Source: Oricola indica (GTDB taxonomy: Bacteria; Pseudomonadota; Alphaproteobacteria; Rhizobiales; Rhizobiaceae). From it: a stretch of 64,000 nucleotides of DNA. Positions 27,413-36,425 of this stretch are shown here, piece after piece. The stretch covers positions 372,001-436,000 of the forward strand of contig NZ_JAINFJ010000003.1 in NCBI RefSeq assembly GCF_019966595.1, read 5' to 3'. Each line of letters starts with the position of its first letter. Positions within the stretch are counted from its first letter, which is position 1. The notes below the pieces were generated by a model, which worked only from the letters and a program-made list of their open reading frames with translations, was not told the DNA's origin and did not search any database. The position numbers and the translations under genes are program-made.

Positions 27413-28990
27413 GTGACAAAGAAACGAACTGTCGCCTACTCCGTGCTGATCGGACTTGTCGCGCTTCTCGTCGGCGCTGCGCTGGTCATCGGCCAGGTCC
27501 GGAAGGTGGATGCGATCTTCGCGGCGAACGACGCGCGAAAGGCGGAAGGCTACTATCTATCCGAGTTCGAGTTCGAATTGCTGAGCGTCTCCTATTACCT
27601 CGACAAGGGCCGCTACCTGGACGGTCTGCGGCGTCTGAACGAGATTCACGCCAAGTTCGTCGACAGTCAGGGGCTGGTCAAAGTCCCGGCATTCTCCAGC
27701 GTCGAGGAGCAGCTCGATTTCTATCTGGACCGTCAAAACCCGGAAACCGGGGCGTTCTATCCCAACGCGACCGATCCCGTCTTCGCTTATGCCGGCGTCA
27801 CGGCGAACATGATCAACCTGATCGACGACCTGTCGCGCCGCGCCGGCAGGCCTTTCGAGCTGAAATATCCTCTGCGCTTCCTCGAGCGCATCGACACGCC
27901 CTCAGAAATGACGGCCGCGCTCGACGATTCGGGACGGGTGGGGTTCATCGGGACGAAATTGAAGCCGCTCTTCGTCAGTTCGATCGAACTCAACGACCTG
28001 CTCGAACAATGCGAGCGCCTGGATATCTACCCCTTCCCGGCCGAAGCGAAGACCGCCTTCCTGCAGTGGTTCTACGACAATCAGGATCCGCAAACCGGTC
28101 TTTGGGGACCGCGTGACCGCGCGAGCGGCGCGATCATCGACGGCGGCGATATCGGCGACAGCGGCAAGATCATCAAGCTTTTCGTCGATGACGACGCCAA
28201 GGAAATCCATCCGGAGTTCCCGTTGCGCTACAGCGACCGGATATTCGCCTCGACCATTGAGCGGCTGTCCACGCCGCTGCCCGCGCGTCTCGACGAGACG
28301 CATCGCTGGATTATCGACCGCGACCGGGGCTTTCGGCTCCTGACCAAGTACATCTGGGCCAAAGGATCGGAGGAAGACCGGGATACGATTCGCGGCATGC
28401 TCTCGGATTTCGTGCGGCTACGCTTCGAGCGGTTCTTCGTCCCCGCCGACGGGGCGTTCAGTCTTTACCCGGACAGCGACGCCGCCAATCTCGACGGAAC
28501 CAGCGAAGCCGGCGGCATGCTCGATTATATCGGCGCGCTTACGCCCGACCGGCAGAAGCGCTTGTGGGGCGATGCGTCAGACCTGGGTACCGCGCAAGTC
28601 GGCGAAGTTACCGGCGCGGATCTCGATCCGGTTGCAGGAAAGGCAGAGGTCAACGCCATCCGCTTCTATGCGGACGACCCGCAGGGCGATTATCTGCGCG
28701 CCGTCGCGGCTGTCTATTACCCGCGCGCGACACCCGTTCTCGACATGGTCGATTTGGTGCCGCGTATCGAGACGTGGCTCGACACGACCACCCAAACCAT
28801 GGGCAATTGGGGCTCGAAGGACGGTGTCCGGGAAAGGCTATCCGTCGTGACCGTCGATCCGGCCCCGGTCATCGAAACTGGCGATGTCGCCGGCATTGAA
28901 AGGTTGCTGCAGGAAAACGGCAGCCTCGTCGCCATTGGCTTCGACGTGCTGCAGGCTCCGCGCTACCGGATGCGGCTCGCCTCCGGATAG
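27413..28990 (+). CDS. membrane-anchored protein with repeated aromatic-glycine motifs, unknown function
   Basis: Not recognised as a named family. The 525-aa protein has a single N-terminal anchor (YSVLIGLVALLVGAALVIG, about 8-27) and then a long mostly helical periplasmic region. Three spaced motifs look like one theme: DRQNPETGAFYPN, DNQDPQTGLWGPR and TTQTMGNWGSK. Such Asp-Gln/Asn-x-x-x-Gly-aromatic turns between helices occur in alpha/alpha-toroid enzymes (terpenoid-cyclase-like or polysaccharide-lyase folds). A catalytic residue cannot be named. GTG 27413 was chosen because GAAAGG lies six bases upstream and the anchor begins there. It is divergent from the OmpA-type gene. Confidence 0.7.
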   Translation: MTKKRTVAYSVLIGLVALLVGAALVIGQVRKVDAIFAANDARKAEGYYLSEFEFELLSVSYYLDKGRYLDGLRRLNEIHAKFVDSQGLVKVPAFSSVEEQLDFYLDRQNPETGAFYPNATDPVFAYAGVTANMINLIDDLSRRAGRPFELKYPLRFLERIDTPSEMTAALDDSGRVGFIGTKLKPLFVSSIELNDLLEQCERLDIYPFPAEAKTAFLQWFYDNQDPQTGLWGPRDRASGAIIDGGDIGDSGKIIKLFVDDDAKEIHPEFPLRYSDRIFASTIERLSTPLPARLDETHRWIIDRDRGFRLLTKYIWAKGSEEDRDTIRGMLSDFVRLRFERFFVPADGAFSLYPDSDAANLDGTSEAGGMLDYIGALTPDRQKRLWGDASDLGTAQVGEVTGADLDPVAGKAEVNAIRFYADDPQGDYLRAVAAVYYPRATPVLDMVDLVPRIETWLDTTTQTMGNWGSKDGVRERLSVVTVDPAPVIETGDVAGIERLLQENGSLVAIGFDVLQAPRYRMRLASG

Positions 28991-29027
28991 GGCGGCACCG
29001 ACCGACAGGCGAACGCGGCGGCCGACC

Positions 29028-30251
29028 TTATCGCTTCACCACTGTCACGACCTTGGCGCTCGCCTCCAATGTCCTGTGGACCGGGCACTTGTTGGCGATC
29101 TCTTCGATCTTTGTCGCGAGTTCCGGCGCGATCTCGCCGTCGATGGAGATATGGCGTTCGAAACGGTCGATCTTGCCGCCATGCGCGCGTTCCTCCTCGG
29201 TGCATTCAACGCAGTCCTTCGCGTGCACCTTGGCGTGGCTGACGTCGACAGTGACCGCGCCCAGCGACAGTTTCTTGAAATCCGCATACATGCGAAGCGT
29301 CATCGACGTGCAGGCGCCCAGGGCCGCGCCGAGGAGGTCATAGGGCGACGGGCCTGTATCGGTTCCGCCGGCTGAGACCGGTTCGTCCGCGAAAAACCGG
29401 TGCAGCCCGGCCTGAACGGTATTCTGAAACTTTGATTCACGTGTCTCGGATACGCGTATGTTTTCGATCGGTTTTTCGCCTTGCGGCTCATCGGCAGGCA
29501 GGAAGCGGGTCGCCCATCCGGCGATCACATGGGCGGCGAATTCGGCATCTTCCGGTTTGGTCAGAAGATGGTCGGCATGATCAAGCGAGATATAGCTCTT
29601 GGGATGGCGCGCGGCCGTGAATATCCGCTCGGCATTGTCGATCCCGACGGTTTCGTCGAGCGGCGAGTGCATGATGAGGAGCGATGCTTTCAGCTTTGGA
29701 AGGCGATCGAGCAGATTGGATGACCGCGCGGCGTCCAGGAACACCTTTCCGATACGGAACTGGCGGCCGCCAAGGGAAACCTCGGCCTCGCCGTCACGCT
29801 CGATCGTCTCCACATCCTCGTGGAACATGCGCAATATGTGCTCGGTGTCAGCGGGCGCGCCGATGGTCACGACACCCTTGACCTCCGGAATGTCATGCGC
29901 CGCCGCGAGCACCGCCGCCCCGCCCAGCGAATGACCGATCAACAGAACCGGCGCTTCGACATGCTCACGCATATGATCGGCCGCGGCAACGAGATCGGCG
30001 ACATTGGAACGGAACGACGTGTTGGCGAACTCGCCTTCCGACGAGCCGAGACCGGTAAAATCGAAACGCAATACCGCGATGCCAAGCCGGGACAGGTTCG
30101 ATGCGATCCGCCGCGCCGCGAGGATGTCCTTGGTGCAGGTGAAACAATGGGCAAACAACGCGCAGCCACGAAGGGCGCCGTCGGGCATGTCCAGCCGCGC
30201 GGCAAGCATTTCGCCGGTGGCCGAGGGGAATTCCAGTTTCTGAGTCGCCAT
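29028..30251 (-). CDS. alpha/beta hydrolase-OsmC fusion protein
   Basis: A 407-aa fusion. Residues 1-255 form an alpha/beta hydrolase with the nucleophile elbow GHSLGG, acid in PLDETVG and the catalytic His in LDHADHLL. Residues ~270-407 form an OsmC domain: SPYDLLGAALGACTSMTLRMY with the peroxidatic Cys and a second conserved Cys in ANKCPVHRTLE. OsmC proteins reduce organic hydroperoxides. In this fusion the hydrolase may release acyl or peroxide substrates for it. The same fusion is known in other Proteobacteria. It converges on the gene at 27413. Confidence 0.92.
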   Translation of the reverse strand: MATQKLEFPSATGEMLAARLDMPDGALRGCALFAHCFTCTKDILAARRIASNLSRLGIAVLRFDFTGLGSSEGEFANTSFRSNVADLVAAADHMREHVEAPVLLIGHSLGGAAVLAAAHDIPEVKGVVTIGAPADTEHILRMFHEDVETIERDGEAEVSLGGRQFRIGKVFLDAARSSNLLDRLPKLKASLLIMHSPLDETVGIDNAERIFTAARHPKSYISLDHADHLLTKPEDAEFAAHVIAGWATRFLPADEPQGEKPIENIRVSETRESKFQNTVQAGLHRFFADEPVSAGGTDTGPSPYDLLGAALGACTSMTLRMYADFKKLSLGAVTVDVSHAKVHAKDCVECTEEERAHGGKIDRFERHISIDGEIAPELATKIEEIANKCPVHRTLEASAKVVTVVKR

Positions 30252-30288
30252 CGCCGCCTCCGATCAGGGTTGGGCCGAAAGCCGGATG

Positions 30289-30762
30289 TTACCGGGACCC
30301 GTCTTCGGTATCAGATAGTATCCGGGACAGTTTCTCCTGCTCCTCGGCCGTCAGACCGCTGGCCGGCGCTGCGCCGCGACGCATTCGGAAAAGGAAAAAG
30401 ATCGCGGTCAATCCGAGCGCGAGACCGATCAGAGGGGTTCCCCAGAGGAGCATGTTGCGCGCGGAAAGTCGCGGCTTCAGCAGCACGAACTCGCCATAGC
30501 GCGCGACGACGAAATCCATGACCTCTTCGTCCGTGTCGCCCTCCACGAGACGTTCGCGCACGATGACCCTCAGGTCGCGGGCAAGCTCGGCATCGGAGTC
30601 GTCGATCGACTGGTTCTGGCAGACAAGGCAGCGCAACTCCGCCGAGATGTCACGCGCGCGCCTTTCGAGAGCCGGATCGTCGAGCACCTCGTCCGGATTG
30701 ACCGCATGAGCCGCGCCCATGGCGAACATCAGGATAGCAAGGGCGGCAAGAAAACGTTTCAC
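30289..30762 (-). CDS. ccmH: cytochrome c maturation protein CcmH (CycL)
   Basis: A 157-aa periplasmic thioredoxin-like membrane protein that keeps the apocytochrome c haem-binding cysteines reduced for haem ligation. A signal segment (1-20) precedes the redox motif RCLVCQNQS with its CxxC, then DLRVIVRERLVEGDTDEEVMDF, and a C-terminal membrane helix (LLWGTPLIGLALGLTAIFFL). Last gene of the ccmIEFH operon, 15 bp after ccmF. In rhizobia the operon is called cycHJKL. Confidence 0.96.
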   Translation of the reverse strand: MKRFLAALAILMFAMGAAHAVNPDEVLDDPALERRARDISAELRCLVCQNQSIDDSDAELARDLRVIVRERLVEGDTDEEVMDFVVARYGEFVLLKPRLSARNMLLWGTPLIGLALGLTAIFFLFRMRRGAAPASGLTAEEQEKLSRILSDTEDGSR

Positions 30763-30777
30763 GGCGTGTCCCCTGCC

Positions 30778-32766
30778 CTATTCCGCAGCGGCGAGCGTCT
30801 GGCGGCGTTTGGCCGACGGCACGGGCGCTCCGATCCGCAACCTGCGATCGGATAGCGAGAACAGGCCGCCGATGACCATCAGGACCGGCCCAAACCAGAT
30901 CAAAGTGACCTGTGGTTTCCACCAGAGCCGAACCACAATCTGGTCGGTGCCCTCTACAGGATCGCCGAGCGCGATATAGATCTGGCTGAAGCCGGTCGTG
31001 TGGATTCCGGCCTCCGTAGTCGGCATGCCGCGCGCGGTATAAAGCCGCTTGGCCGGCGTGATCGTCGCGACGGGATCGCTGTCCTGCGAGACTTGGAAGG
31101 TCGCCACGTCCTCTGTGTAATTCGGTCCGCGCCGCGATTGCGCCCCCTCATAAGTCACGGCATAGCCGGCAAGTTCGGTCGTATCGCCGGGCGCCATGCG
31201 CAGAACCATTTCCTCCTGGAACGCCGTCACCGATACAATGCCGAGCGTAATGACGCCCAGACCGGCATGGGCGAAGGCCGTTCCCCAGACAGAACGCGGC
31301 AAGCCCCGCAGGCGATAAATAGCCTTCGTCATTCCCGCCTTGGGCAGACCGGATTTCTGCCAGACTTCGGCGAAGGCCCCGAACAGAAGCCAGAAGCCGA
31401 TCGCGATGCCGACGGCAGCCAGCACGGGAGCGCCGGTCGCGAAATAGACCGTGGCAAGGCCAGCCAGAAGCGCGATGCCCGCAAAGACATAAAGCCGTTG
31501 CGCCGCGCCAAAAAGATCGCCGCGTTTCCAGGCAAGCAAGGGACCGAAAGGTACTGCCAACAGGAGCGGGATCATCAGCGGCACGAATGTCGCGTCGAAA
31601 TACGGAGCCCCAACCGAGATTTTTTCGCCGGTGACCGCCTCGACGAGCAGCGGATACAGCGTTCCGACGAACACGGTCGCGGTCGCGGTAGTCAATACGA
31701 GATTGTTGAGCAGCAGTCCGCCCTCGCGCGAGATCGGGTGGAACATGCCGCCGTTTCCAAGCGACGACGAGCGAAGAGCGAACAGGAACAGCGCGCCGCC
31801 GATAAAGAAAACGAGGATCGCCAGAATGACGACGCCGCGTGTCGGGTCGGATGCGAATGCATGCACCGAGGTAAGGACGCCTGAACGCACTAGAAATGTG
31901 CCGAGCAGCGACAGCGAGAAAGCCAGGATCGCGAGCAGGATGGTCCAGACCTTCAACGCCTCGCGCTTTTCCATGACGAGTGCCGAGTGCAGCAACGCAG
32001 TTCCGGCCAGCCACGGCATAAAGGACGCGTTTTCGACCGGGTCCCAGAACCACCAGCCGCCCCAGCCAAGCTCGTAATAGGCCCAGTAGGATCCCATCGC
32101 GATGCCGGCGGTCAGGAAGATCCAGGCGGCCAGGGTCCAAGGCCGAACCCAGCGCGCCCACGCCGCATCGATACGCCCCTCGATCAGCGCCGCGATGGCG
32201 AAGGAGAAACTGATCGAGAACCCGACATAGCCGAGATAAAGCAGCGGCGGATGGATCGCGAGGCCGACATCCTGAAGGATCGGGTTGAGATCGTTGCCTT
32301 CAAGCGGGGCTGGCGACAAACGGGCAAAGGGGTTCGAGGTGAACAGGATGAAGCCCGTGAAGGCCATTGCGATCAGCCCCTGCACCGAGATCACCATGGC
32401 GCGAAGGCTTGGCGGCAGGTTGGAGCCGAACAGCGCAACCATCGCGCCGAACAAGGCGAGGATCAGCACCCAGAGAAGCATCGATCCCTCGTGATTGCCC
32501 CACACACCGGTGATCTTGAAAAGCAGAGGCTTTTGCGAATGCGAGTTCTCGACGACGTTGAGCAGCGAGAAGTCTGACGACACATAGGCCCAGGTCAGTA
32601 CCGTAAAGGCGAAGGCCAGTGCGGCGAACACAGCGAAGGCAATGTTGGGCGCCATGGCGATCTGGCGGGCGTTTCCGGTTTTCACGCCGACAAACGGTAT
32701 GACGGTCTGGAGGACCGCCAGCATCAGGGCCAGAACGAGTGCGTAATGTCCGAGTTCGACTATCAT
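30778..32766 (-). CDS. ccmF: haem lyase subunit CcmF (CycK)
   Basis: A 662-aa polytopic inner-membrane protein of the haem lyase that attaches haem to apocytochrome c in the periplasm. It shows the tryptophan-rich haem-handling motif WGGWWFWDPVENASFMPWL near residue 230, more than a dozen hydrophobic segments, conserved histidines in loops (AIHPPLLYLGYVG), and the C-terminal periplasmic region before the last helix. Its start codon overlaps the stop of ccmE by 4 bp (ATGA), showing translational coupling. Confidence 0.97.
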   Translation of the reverse strand: MIVELGHYALVLALMLAVLQTVIPFVGVKTGNARQIAMAPNIAFAVFAALAFAFTVLTWAYVSSDFSLLNVVENSHSQKPLLFKITGVWGNHEGSMLLWVLILALFGAMVALFGSNLPPSLRAMVISVQGLIAMAFTGFILFTSNPFARLSPAPLEGNDLNPILQDVGLAIHPPLLYLGYVGFSISFSFAIAALIEGRIDAAWARWVRPWTLAAWIFLTAGIAMGSYWAYYELGWGGWWFWDPVENASFMPWLAGTALLHSALVMEKREALKVWTILLAILAFSLSLLGTFLVRSGVLTSVHAFASDPTRGVVILAILVFFIGGALFLFALRSSSLGNGGMFHPISREGGLLLNNLVLTTATATVFVGTLYPLLVEAVTGEKISVGAPYFDATFVPLMIPLLLAVPFGPLLAWKRGDLFGAAQRLYVFAGIALLAGLATVYFATGAPVLAAVGIAIGFWLLFGAFAEVWQKSGLPKAGMTKAIYRLRGLPRSVWGTAFAHAGLGVITLGIVSVTAFQEEMVLRMAPGDTTELAGYAVTYEGAQSRRGPNYTEDVATFQVSQDSDPVATITPAKRLYTARGMPTTEAGIHTTGFSQIYIALGDPVEGTDQIVVRLWWKPQVTLIWFGPVLMVIGGLFSLSDRRLRIGAPVPSAKRRQTLAAAE

Positions 32767-33215
32767 TGTGTCGCGCTTACCTCATCTCCCTGCCAGTAGC
32801 CCTGTTCCTTCAGGCGGTCGGCGACTTCCTTGGGCATGTAGGTTTCGTCATGCTTGGCCAGCACCGTATCCGCAAGGAAGGTCCCGTCCTGCTGCAACTG
32901 CCCCTCGGCAACCACGCCCTGCCCCTCACGGAACAGATCCGGCAGGATGCCGGAATAACGCACGAGAATACGATCGTTGGCGTCTTCGACGGCAAACTGG
33001 ACACCGGAACTCTCGGCATTCGTCACAGAACCCATTTCGACGAGGCCGCCTAGACGGATGCGGCCACTGTTTTCCTCGGGCGCAGCGAGAAGTTCGGTCG
33101 GCGTGCGGAAGAACGTCACCTGATCGCTGAGAGCAGTCAACACAAGCGCGACCGCGACACCCAGAAGGGCCAAGGCACCGAAAATCACCGTGAAGCGTTT
33201 CTGTTTACGGGTCAT
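32763..33215 (-). CDS. ccmE: haem chaperone CcmE (CycJ)
   Basis: A 150-aa periplasmic haem chaperone with an N-terminal anchor (about 8-29, FTVIFGALALLGVAVALVL). The covalent haem-binding His and the conserved Tyr are in VLAKHDETYMP near residue 122. It takes haem from CcmC and hands it to CcmF. Start and stop overlap those of ccmI and ccmF by ATGA, so all three are translated in a chain. The longer frame upstream is antisense-like leader inside ccmI. Confidence 0.97.
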   Translation of the reverse strand: MTRKQKRFTVIFGALALLGVAVALVLTALSDQVTFFRTPTELLAAPEENSGRIRLGGLVEMGSVTNAESSGVQFAVEDANDRILVRYSGILPDLFREGQGVVAEGQLQQDGTFLADTVLAKHDETYMPKEVADRLKEQGYWQGDEVSATQ

Positions 33216-34405
33216 TGGGTCGTGTCTCCCGGTAGTGAGATGCCAAGCGCCGCCGCGAATTCCACGATTTGTCCGCGCTTTGCATCTTCCTCCGAAAACG
33301 CGCTGGCCGCACGGGCAAGCGCATCCTCGGCATCTGCTTTTCGTCCCAGAACGACATAGGAGCGGATCAGCCGCTGCCAACCGCTGAAGTCGTCGGGTTG
33401 TTCGCGCAACCGCGCATCCAGTTGCGCAATCATTCCCGCGATCATCTCATTGCGGTCTTCCGCATCCATGGCCTGGACGTCTCGCACCGTTTCCTCGTCG
33501 AGCTGCGGAGCAGCCGATCCCGGAGCAGAGGCGAGCATTTCGCCGCCATAGCGCCGCAAGCCCTCCTGGGCAGCGGCTTGCCATTCAGGCGCTGTGGCGC
33601 CCGTTTCGAGCATCGACTGCCAGCTCTTGACCGCTTCAGCCACATTTCCGGCTTCGGCAGAAGCAAGCGCGAGGAAGAACCGTGCACGGCTGTCGCCTGA
33701 ATCGAGAGCCACGGCACGTTCGAATTCGGCACGCGCATCAATATCGACCGAACCAGCAAGCATGTAATACGCCTGCCCCAATCCCGATCGGCGCGCGGCG
33801 GTTTCGCCCTGCAATGCGATGGCCCGCTCGAAAGCGTTGCGCGCATCGGCCGCTCGACCCAGCCGCAGATACATCGGCGCAAGCACGTCCCAGCCGCGCC
33901 CGTCCTCGGGGTTCGTTTCAAGATGGGCTTCGGCGCGCGCTACAAGTTCGCCAATATCCATGCCTTGCAGGGATTGCGACGCTGCCTGCTGGCGGATTTC
34001 ATCGACGCGTGCTGCGAGAGGCTGCGCCTCCATGCCCGGAGAGCCCGTCATCGAATAGACCAGCGCCGCCGCCAAAGGGGCAAAAAGCGCCGAAGCAACG
34101 ACGAACGCCCTGCCTCCGGATGGTTGCGCCCTCTTTCCGGAAGCCTCCACGTTCACCGCCTCCTGGGCAGCAATCAGGCGACGTCCGATTTCCGCCCGGG
34201 CGTATTCAGCCTGTGCAGGCGCGATCGCGCCACGCTCGATATCGGCATCGAGCTCGCGCAGCTGGTCCTTGTAGATTGTCAGATCGAAAGCGTGTTCGTC
34301 CGGGTCGGACTCCGTCTTCTCCGCCCGCAGAACGGGCAGGAAAACGATACCGAGCAGCAGAAGCGTCAGCGAAACGGCGAGAATGACGAACAACATGATG
34401 GTCAA
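33212..34405 (-). CDS. ccmI: cytochrome c biogenesis protein CcmI (CycH)
   Basis: A 397-aa apocytochrome c chaperone. Two membrane helices (about 4-27 and 98-116) flank a cytoplasmic leucine-zipper-like loop (LTIYKDQLRELDADIERGAI), and the periplasmic C-terminal half carries tetratricopeptide repeats (GWDVLAPMYLRLGRAADARNAFERAI, SGLGQAYYM, WQRLIRSYVVLGRKADAEDAL) that hold the apocytochrome C-terminus. First gene of the operon. In rhizobia this operon sits next to feuPQ and both have been tied to high-affinity iron uptake. Confidence 0.95.
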   Translation of the reverse strand: MTIMLFVILAVSLTLLLLGIVFLPVLRAEKTESDPDEHAFDLTIYKDQLRELDADIERGAIAPAQAEYARAEIGRRLIAAQEAVNVEASGKRAQPSGGRAFVVASALFAPLAAALVYSMTGSPGMEAQPLAARVDEIRQQAASQSLQGMDIGELVARAEAHLETNPEDGRGWDVLAPMYLRLGRAADARNAFERAIALQGETAARRSGLGQAYYMLAGSVDIDARAEFERAVALDSGDSRARFFLALASAEAGNVAEAVKSWQSMLETGATAPEWQAAAQEGLRRYGGEMLASAPGSAAPQLDEETVRDVQAMDAEDRNEMIAGMIAQLDARLREQPDDFSGWQRLIRSYVVLGRKADAEDALARAASAFSEEDAKRGQIVEFAAALGISLPGDTTQ

Positions 34406-34488
34406 TTAAATATGCAAGTCAGACTTGCCAATGGAATTCGCCGAAACGCGACATTTTCACGCTTGCGGGATGCCCACCTTGATCTTGA

Positions 34489-34938
34489 TCAGGCAAGCGG
34501 CGTCCAGCTGCCGTCGCTATTGCGGCAAGCCGTTCCACGCCCGACGAGGGGCGCGCTTCCGCCATAGACGGTGTGGGTATATTGACGGCAATTCTGGGAC
34601 CCGACCCGGTATGGCTGCGAAGCTACGACATCACCGGTGTACTGATCGCCGGTCTCGCCCCATGCGACGCGTTCGCCGGCAGGCGTGTATTCCAGCGCCT
34701 GATACTCGGCCTGGAGGGCCCGGTTACGGATATCGGGTGCCATGTCCGCACGCGCTTCATCGGCGAGGATGCCGCCATTGAGCGCAGTCACGAGTGCGTC
34801 ACCGGCGAGGCGATTGTCGGAATCGCGAACACCGGAAACGGAGCCAAAAGCGAGGCTTGGCACCGCGGTTCCCGTCGATGAACAACCGGCTACCACGCCG
34901 GTCAGCGCCAGAGCGAATGTCATGGAAATGATTCGCAT
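34489..34938 (-). CDS. RT0821/Lpp0805-like surface lipoprotein
   Basis: A 149-aa exported protein. The signal peptide ends with the lipobox GVVAGC, so it is predicted to be a lipoprotein. The C-terminal part (CRQYTHTVYGGSAPLVGRGTACRNSDGSW) is the conserved module of small alphaproteobacterial surface proteins first noted in Rickettsia. Start ATG 34938 has AGGAAGG just upstream; an in-frame extension lacks a signal peptide. It lies between feuQ and ccmI on the same strand. Role unknown, probably envelope structure. Confidence 0.8.
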   Translation of the reverse strand: MRIISMTFALALTGVVAGCSSTGTAVPSLAFGSVSGVRDSDNRLAGDALVTALNGGILADEARADMAPDIRNRALQAEYQALEYTPAGERVAWGETGDQYTGDVVASQPYRVGSQNCRQYTHTVYGGSAPLVGRGTACRNSDGSWTPLA

Positions 34939-35044
34939 TGCCTTCCTGCCCAAGTCGCACTCAACCCTATTTTGAGGGTCAAAGATGAACAAAACTATGT
35001 CGTTATTTTGTTTGCAATTGAAGGATTTCACAGTTTCAACAACC

Positions 35045-36421
35045 TCATTGCGCCGCGGCAGGAAGAGTAATGATAACGCTCAAGCCGCCGCTCTTGCTTT
35101 CGCCCAGTTCGATCTCGCCGCCATAGGCCGCAACCGTTTCCGCGACGATCGCAAGGCCAAGCCCTGTCCCCGGAACCGTTTCGTCGAGCCGCTTGCCGCG
35201 TTTTAGCGCCTCTTCGCGTAACTCGGCGGCGATGCCGGGCCCATCGTCTTCGACGCGGAGCCTGATCCCGGAGCGTCCGCCAGTGATGCGAGTTCGTTCG
35301 ATATCGAGTTCGATGGCTTCACGCGCCCACTTGCTCGCATTTTCCATGAGATTGCCGAGCACTTCCTCCAGATCCTCCTTTTCGCCCATGAAAACAAGTG
35401 GTTCGGAGGAAATTCTGAGCGCGATCTTCTTATCCGGATTGAGCTTGCGCATCACCGAAACCAGCTTCTCGGTCACGGGACGTATATCTGTTCGGAAAAT
35501 GATGCTCTCGCGTTGGGCGGCGATGCGGGCGCGCTTGAGATAATGCTGGATCTGGTAGTCCATCGCCCGCGTTTGCTCCTGAACCACGGCCGCCGACGGC
35601 CCGGTCTTCGCGCCGGCCTCGTTGACCAGAACAGACAAGGGCGTCTTGAGCGAGTGGGCCAGATTGCCGACCTGCGTGCGCGCGCGCTCGACAATGCGCT
35701 TGTTGTTGTCGATCAGCGCGTTCATCTCGTCGACAAGCGGCTGAATTTCGCTGGGAAACCGTCCCTTGAGGCTCGTCGCCTCGCCGCTGCGAATCGCGGC
35801 AAGTGCGCTGCGGGCGTGATCGAGAGGACGCAATCCCGCCAACAGGATCGCCACATTGATCAGCACGACGCCGAGACCGAAGGCCGACAAAAGCAACCCG
35901 ACCCGCCTCGCGAAGTCGCGAACGGAGTATTCGAACTCGGTCTGGTTTACTGCGACCTGAAATCGCGCGATACGCCCCCCGCCGAGATCGATTTCCGATT
36001 CGAGAACGCGAACTTCCTCGCCTCCCGGACCATCTCCGATCCAGTGTCTTCGGAACTGTCGATCATAGGGTCGCTCGGACAGCGGCGGACGTTCGAACTG
36101 CTCGGTTCCCAACGACGGGGAAACAACGGGGGCGCCGGCGATGCCTTCGACCGGCTGAACGCGCCAATACCATCCCGAGAGCGGCTCGAGAAAGCGCGTA
36201 TTGCCGAGATTGGGAGTACCGTGAAGCTCCCCCGCATCATCGACCGAAACCGCCCCGACGAGATTGAACAGCTGCGCTTCCTGCAGATTGGCGAAGCCGC
36301 GCGCGGAGTCGTTTCTGTAGAGCCCGATCAGCAGCCAACCGAGCAGTGCGATAGCGGCGACCGACCAAAGACTGGATATAAGGATGACCCGGAGCGCGAG
36401 GGAATCCGTGCGCAGCTTCAC
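35045..36421 (-). CDS. feuQ: sensor histidine kinase FeuQ
   Basis: A 458-aa membrane kinase. Two helices (about 10-32 and 177-198) flank a periplasmic sensor domain; HAMP, HisKA with QVGNLAHSLKTPLSVLVNEA (phospho-His) and HATPase_c with NLMENASKWA, EDDGPGI and GTGLGLAIV follow. The HSLKTPL H-box and the neighbourhood (feuP in front, cycHJKL beyond) identify it with rhizobial FeuQ, a kinase linked to osmoadaptation/cyclic glucan export and iron responses. It begins 4 bp after feuP. Confidence 0.85.
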   Translation of the reverse strand: MKLRTDSLALRVILISSLWSVAAIALLGWLLIGLYRNDSARGFANLQEAQLFNLVGAVSVDDAGELHGTPNLGNTRFLEPLSGWYWRVQPVEGIAGAPVVSPSLGTEQFERPPLSERPYDRQFRRHWIGDGPGGEEVRVLESEIDLGGGRIARFQVAVNQTEFEYSVRDFARRVGLLLSAFGLGVVLINVAILLAGLRPLDHARSALAAIRSGEATSLKGRFPSEIQPLVDEMNALIDNNKRIVERARTQVGNLAHSLKTPLSVLVNEAGAKTGPSAAVVQEQTRAMDYQIQHYLKRARIAAQRESIIFRTDIRPVTEKLVSVMRKLNPDKKIALRISSEPLVFMGEKEDLEEVLGNLMENASKWAREAIELDIERTRITGGRSGIRLRVEDDGPGIAAELREEALKRGKRLDETVPGTGLGLAIVAETVAAYGGEIELGESKSGGLSVIITLPAAAQ

Positions 36422-36425
36422 CGGA

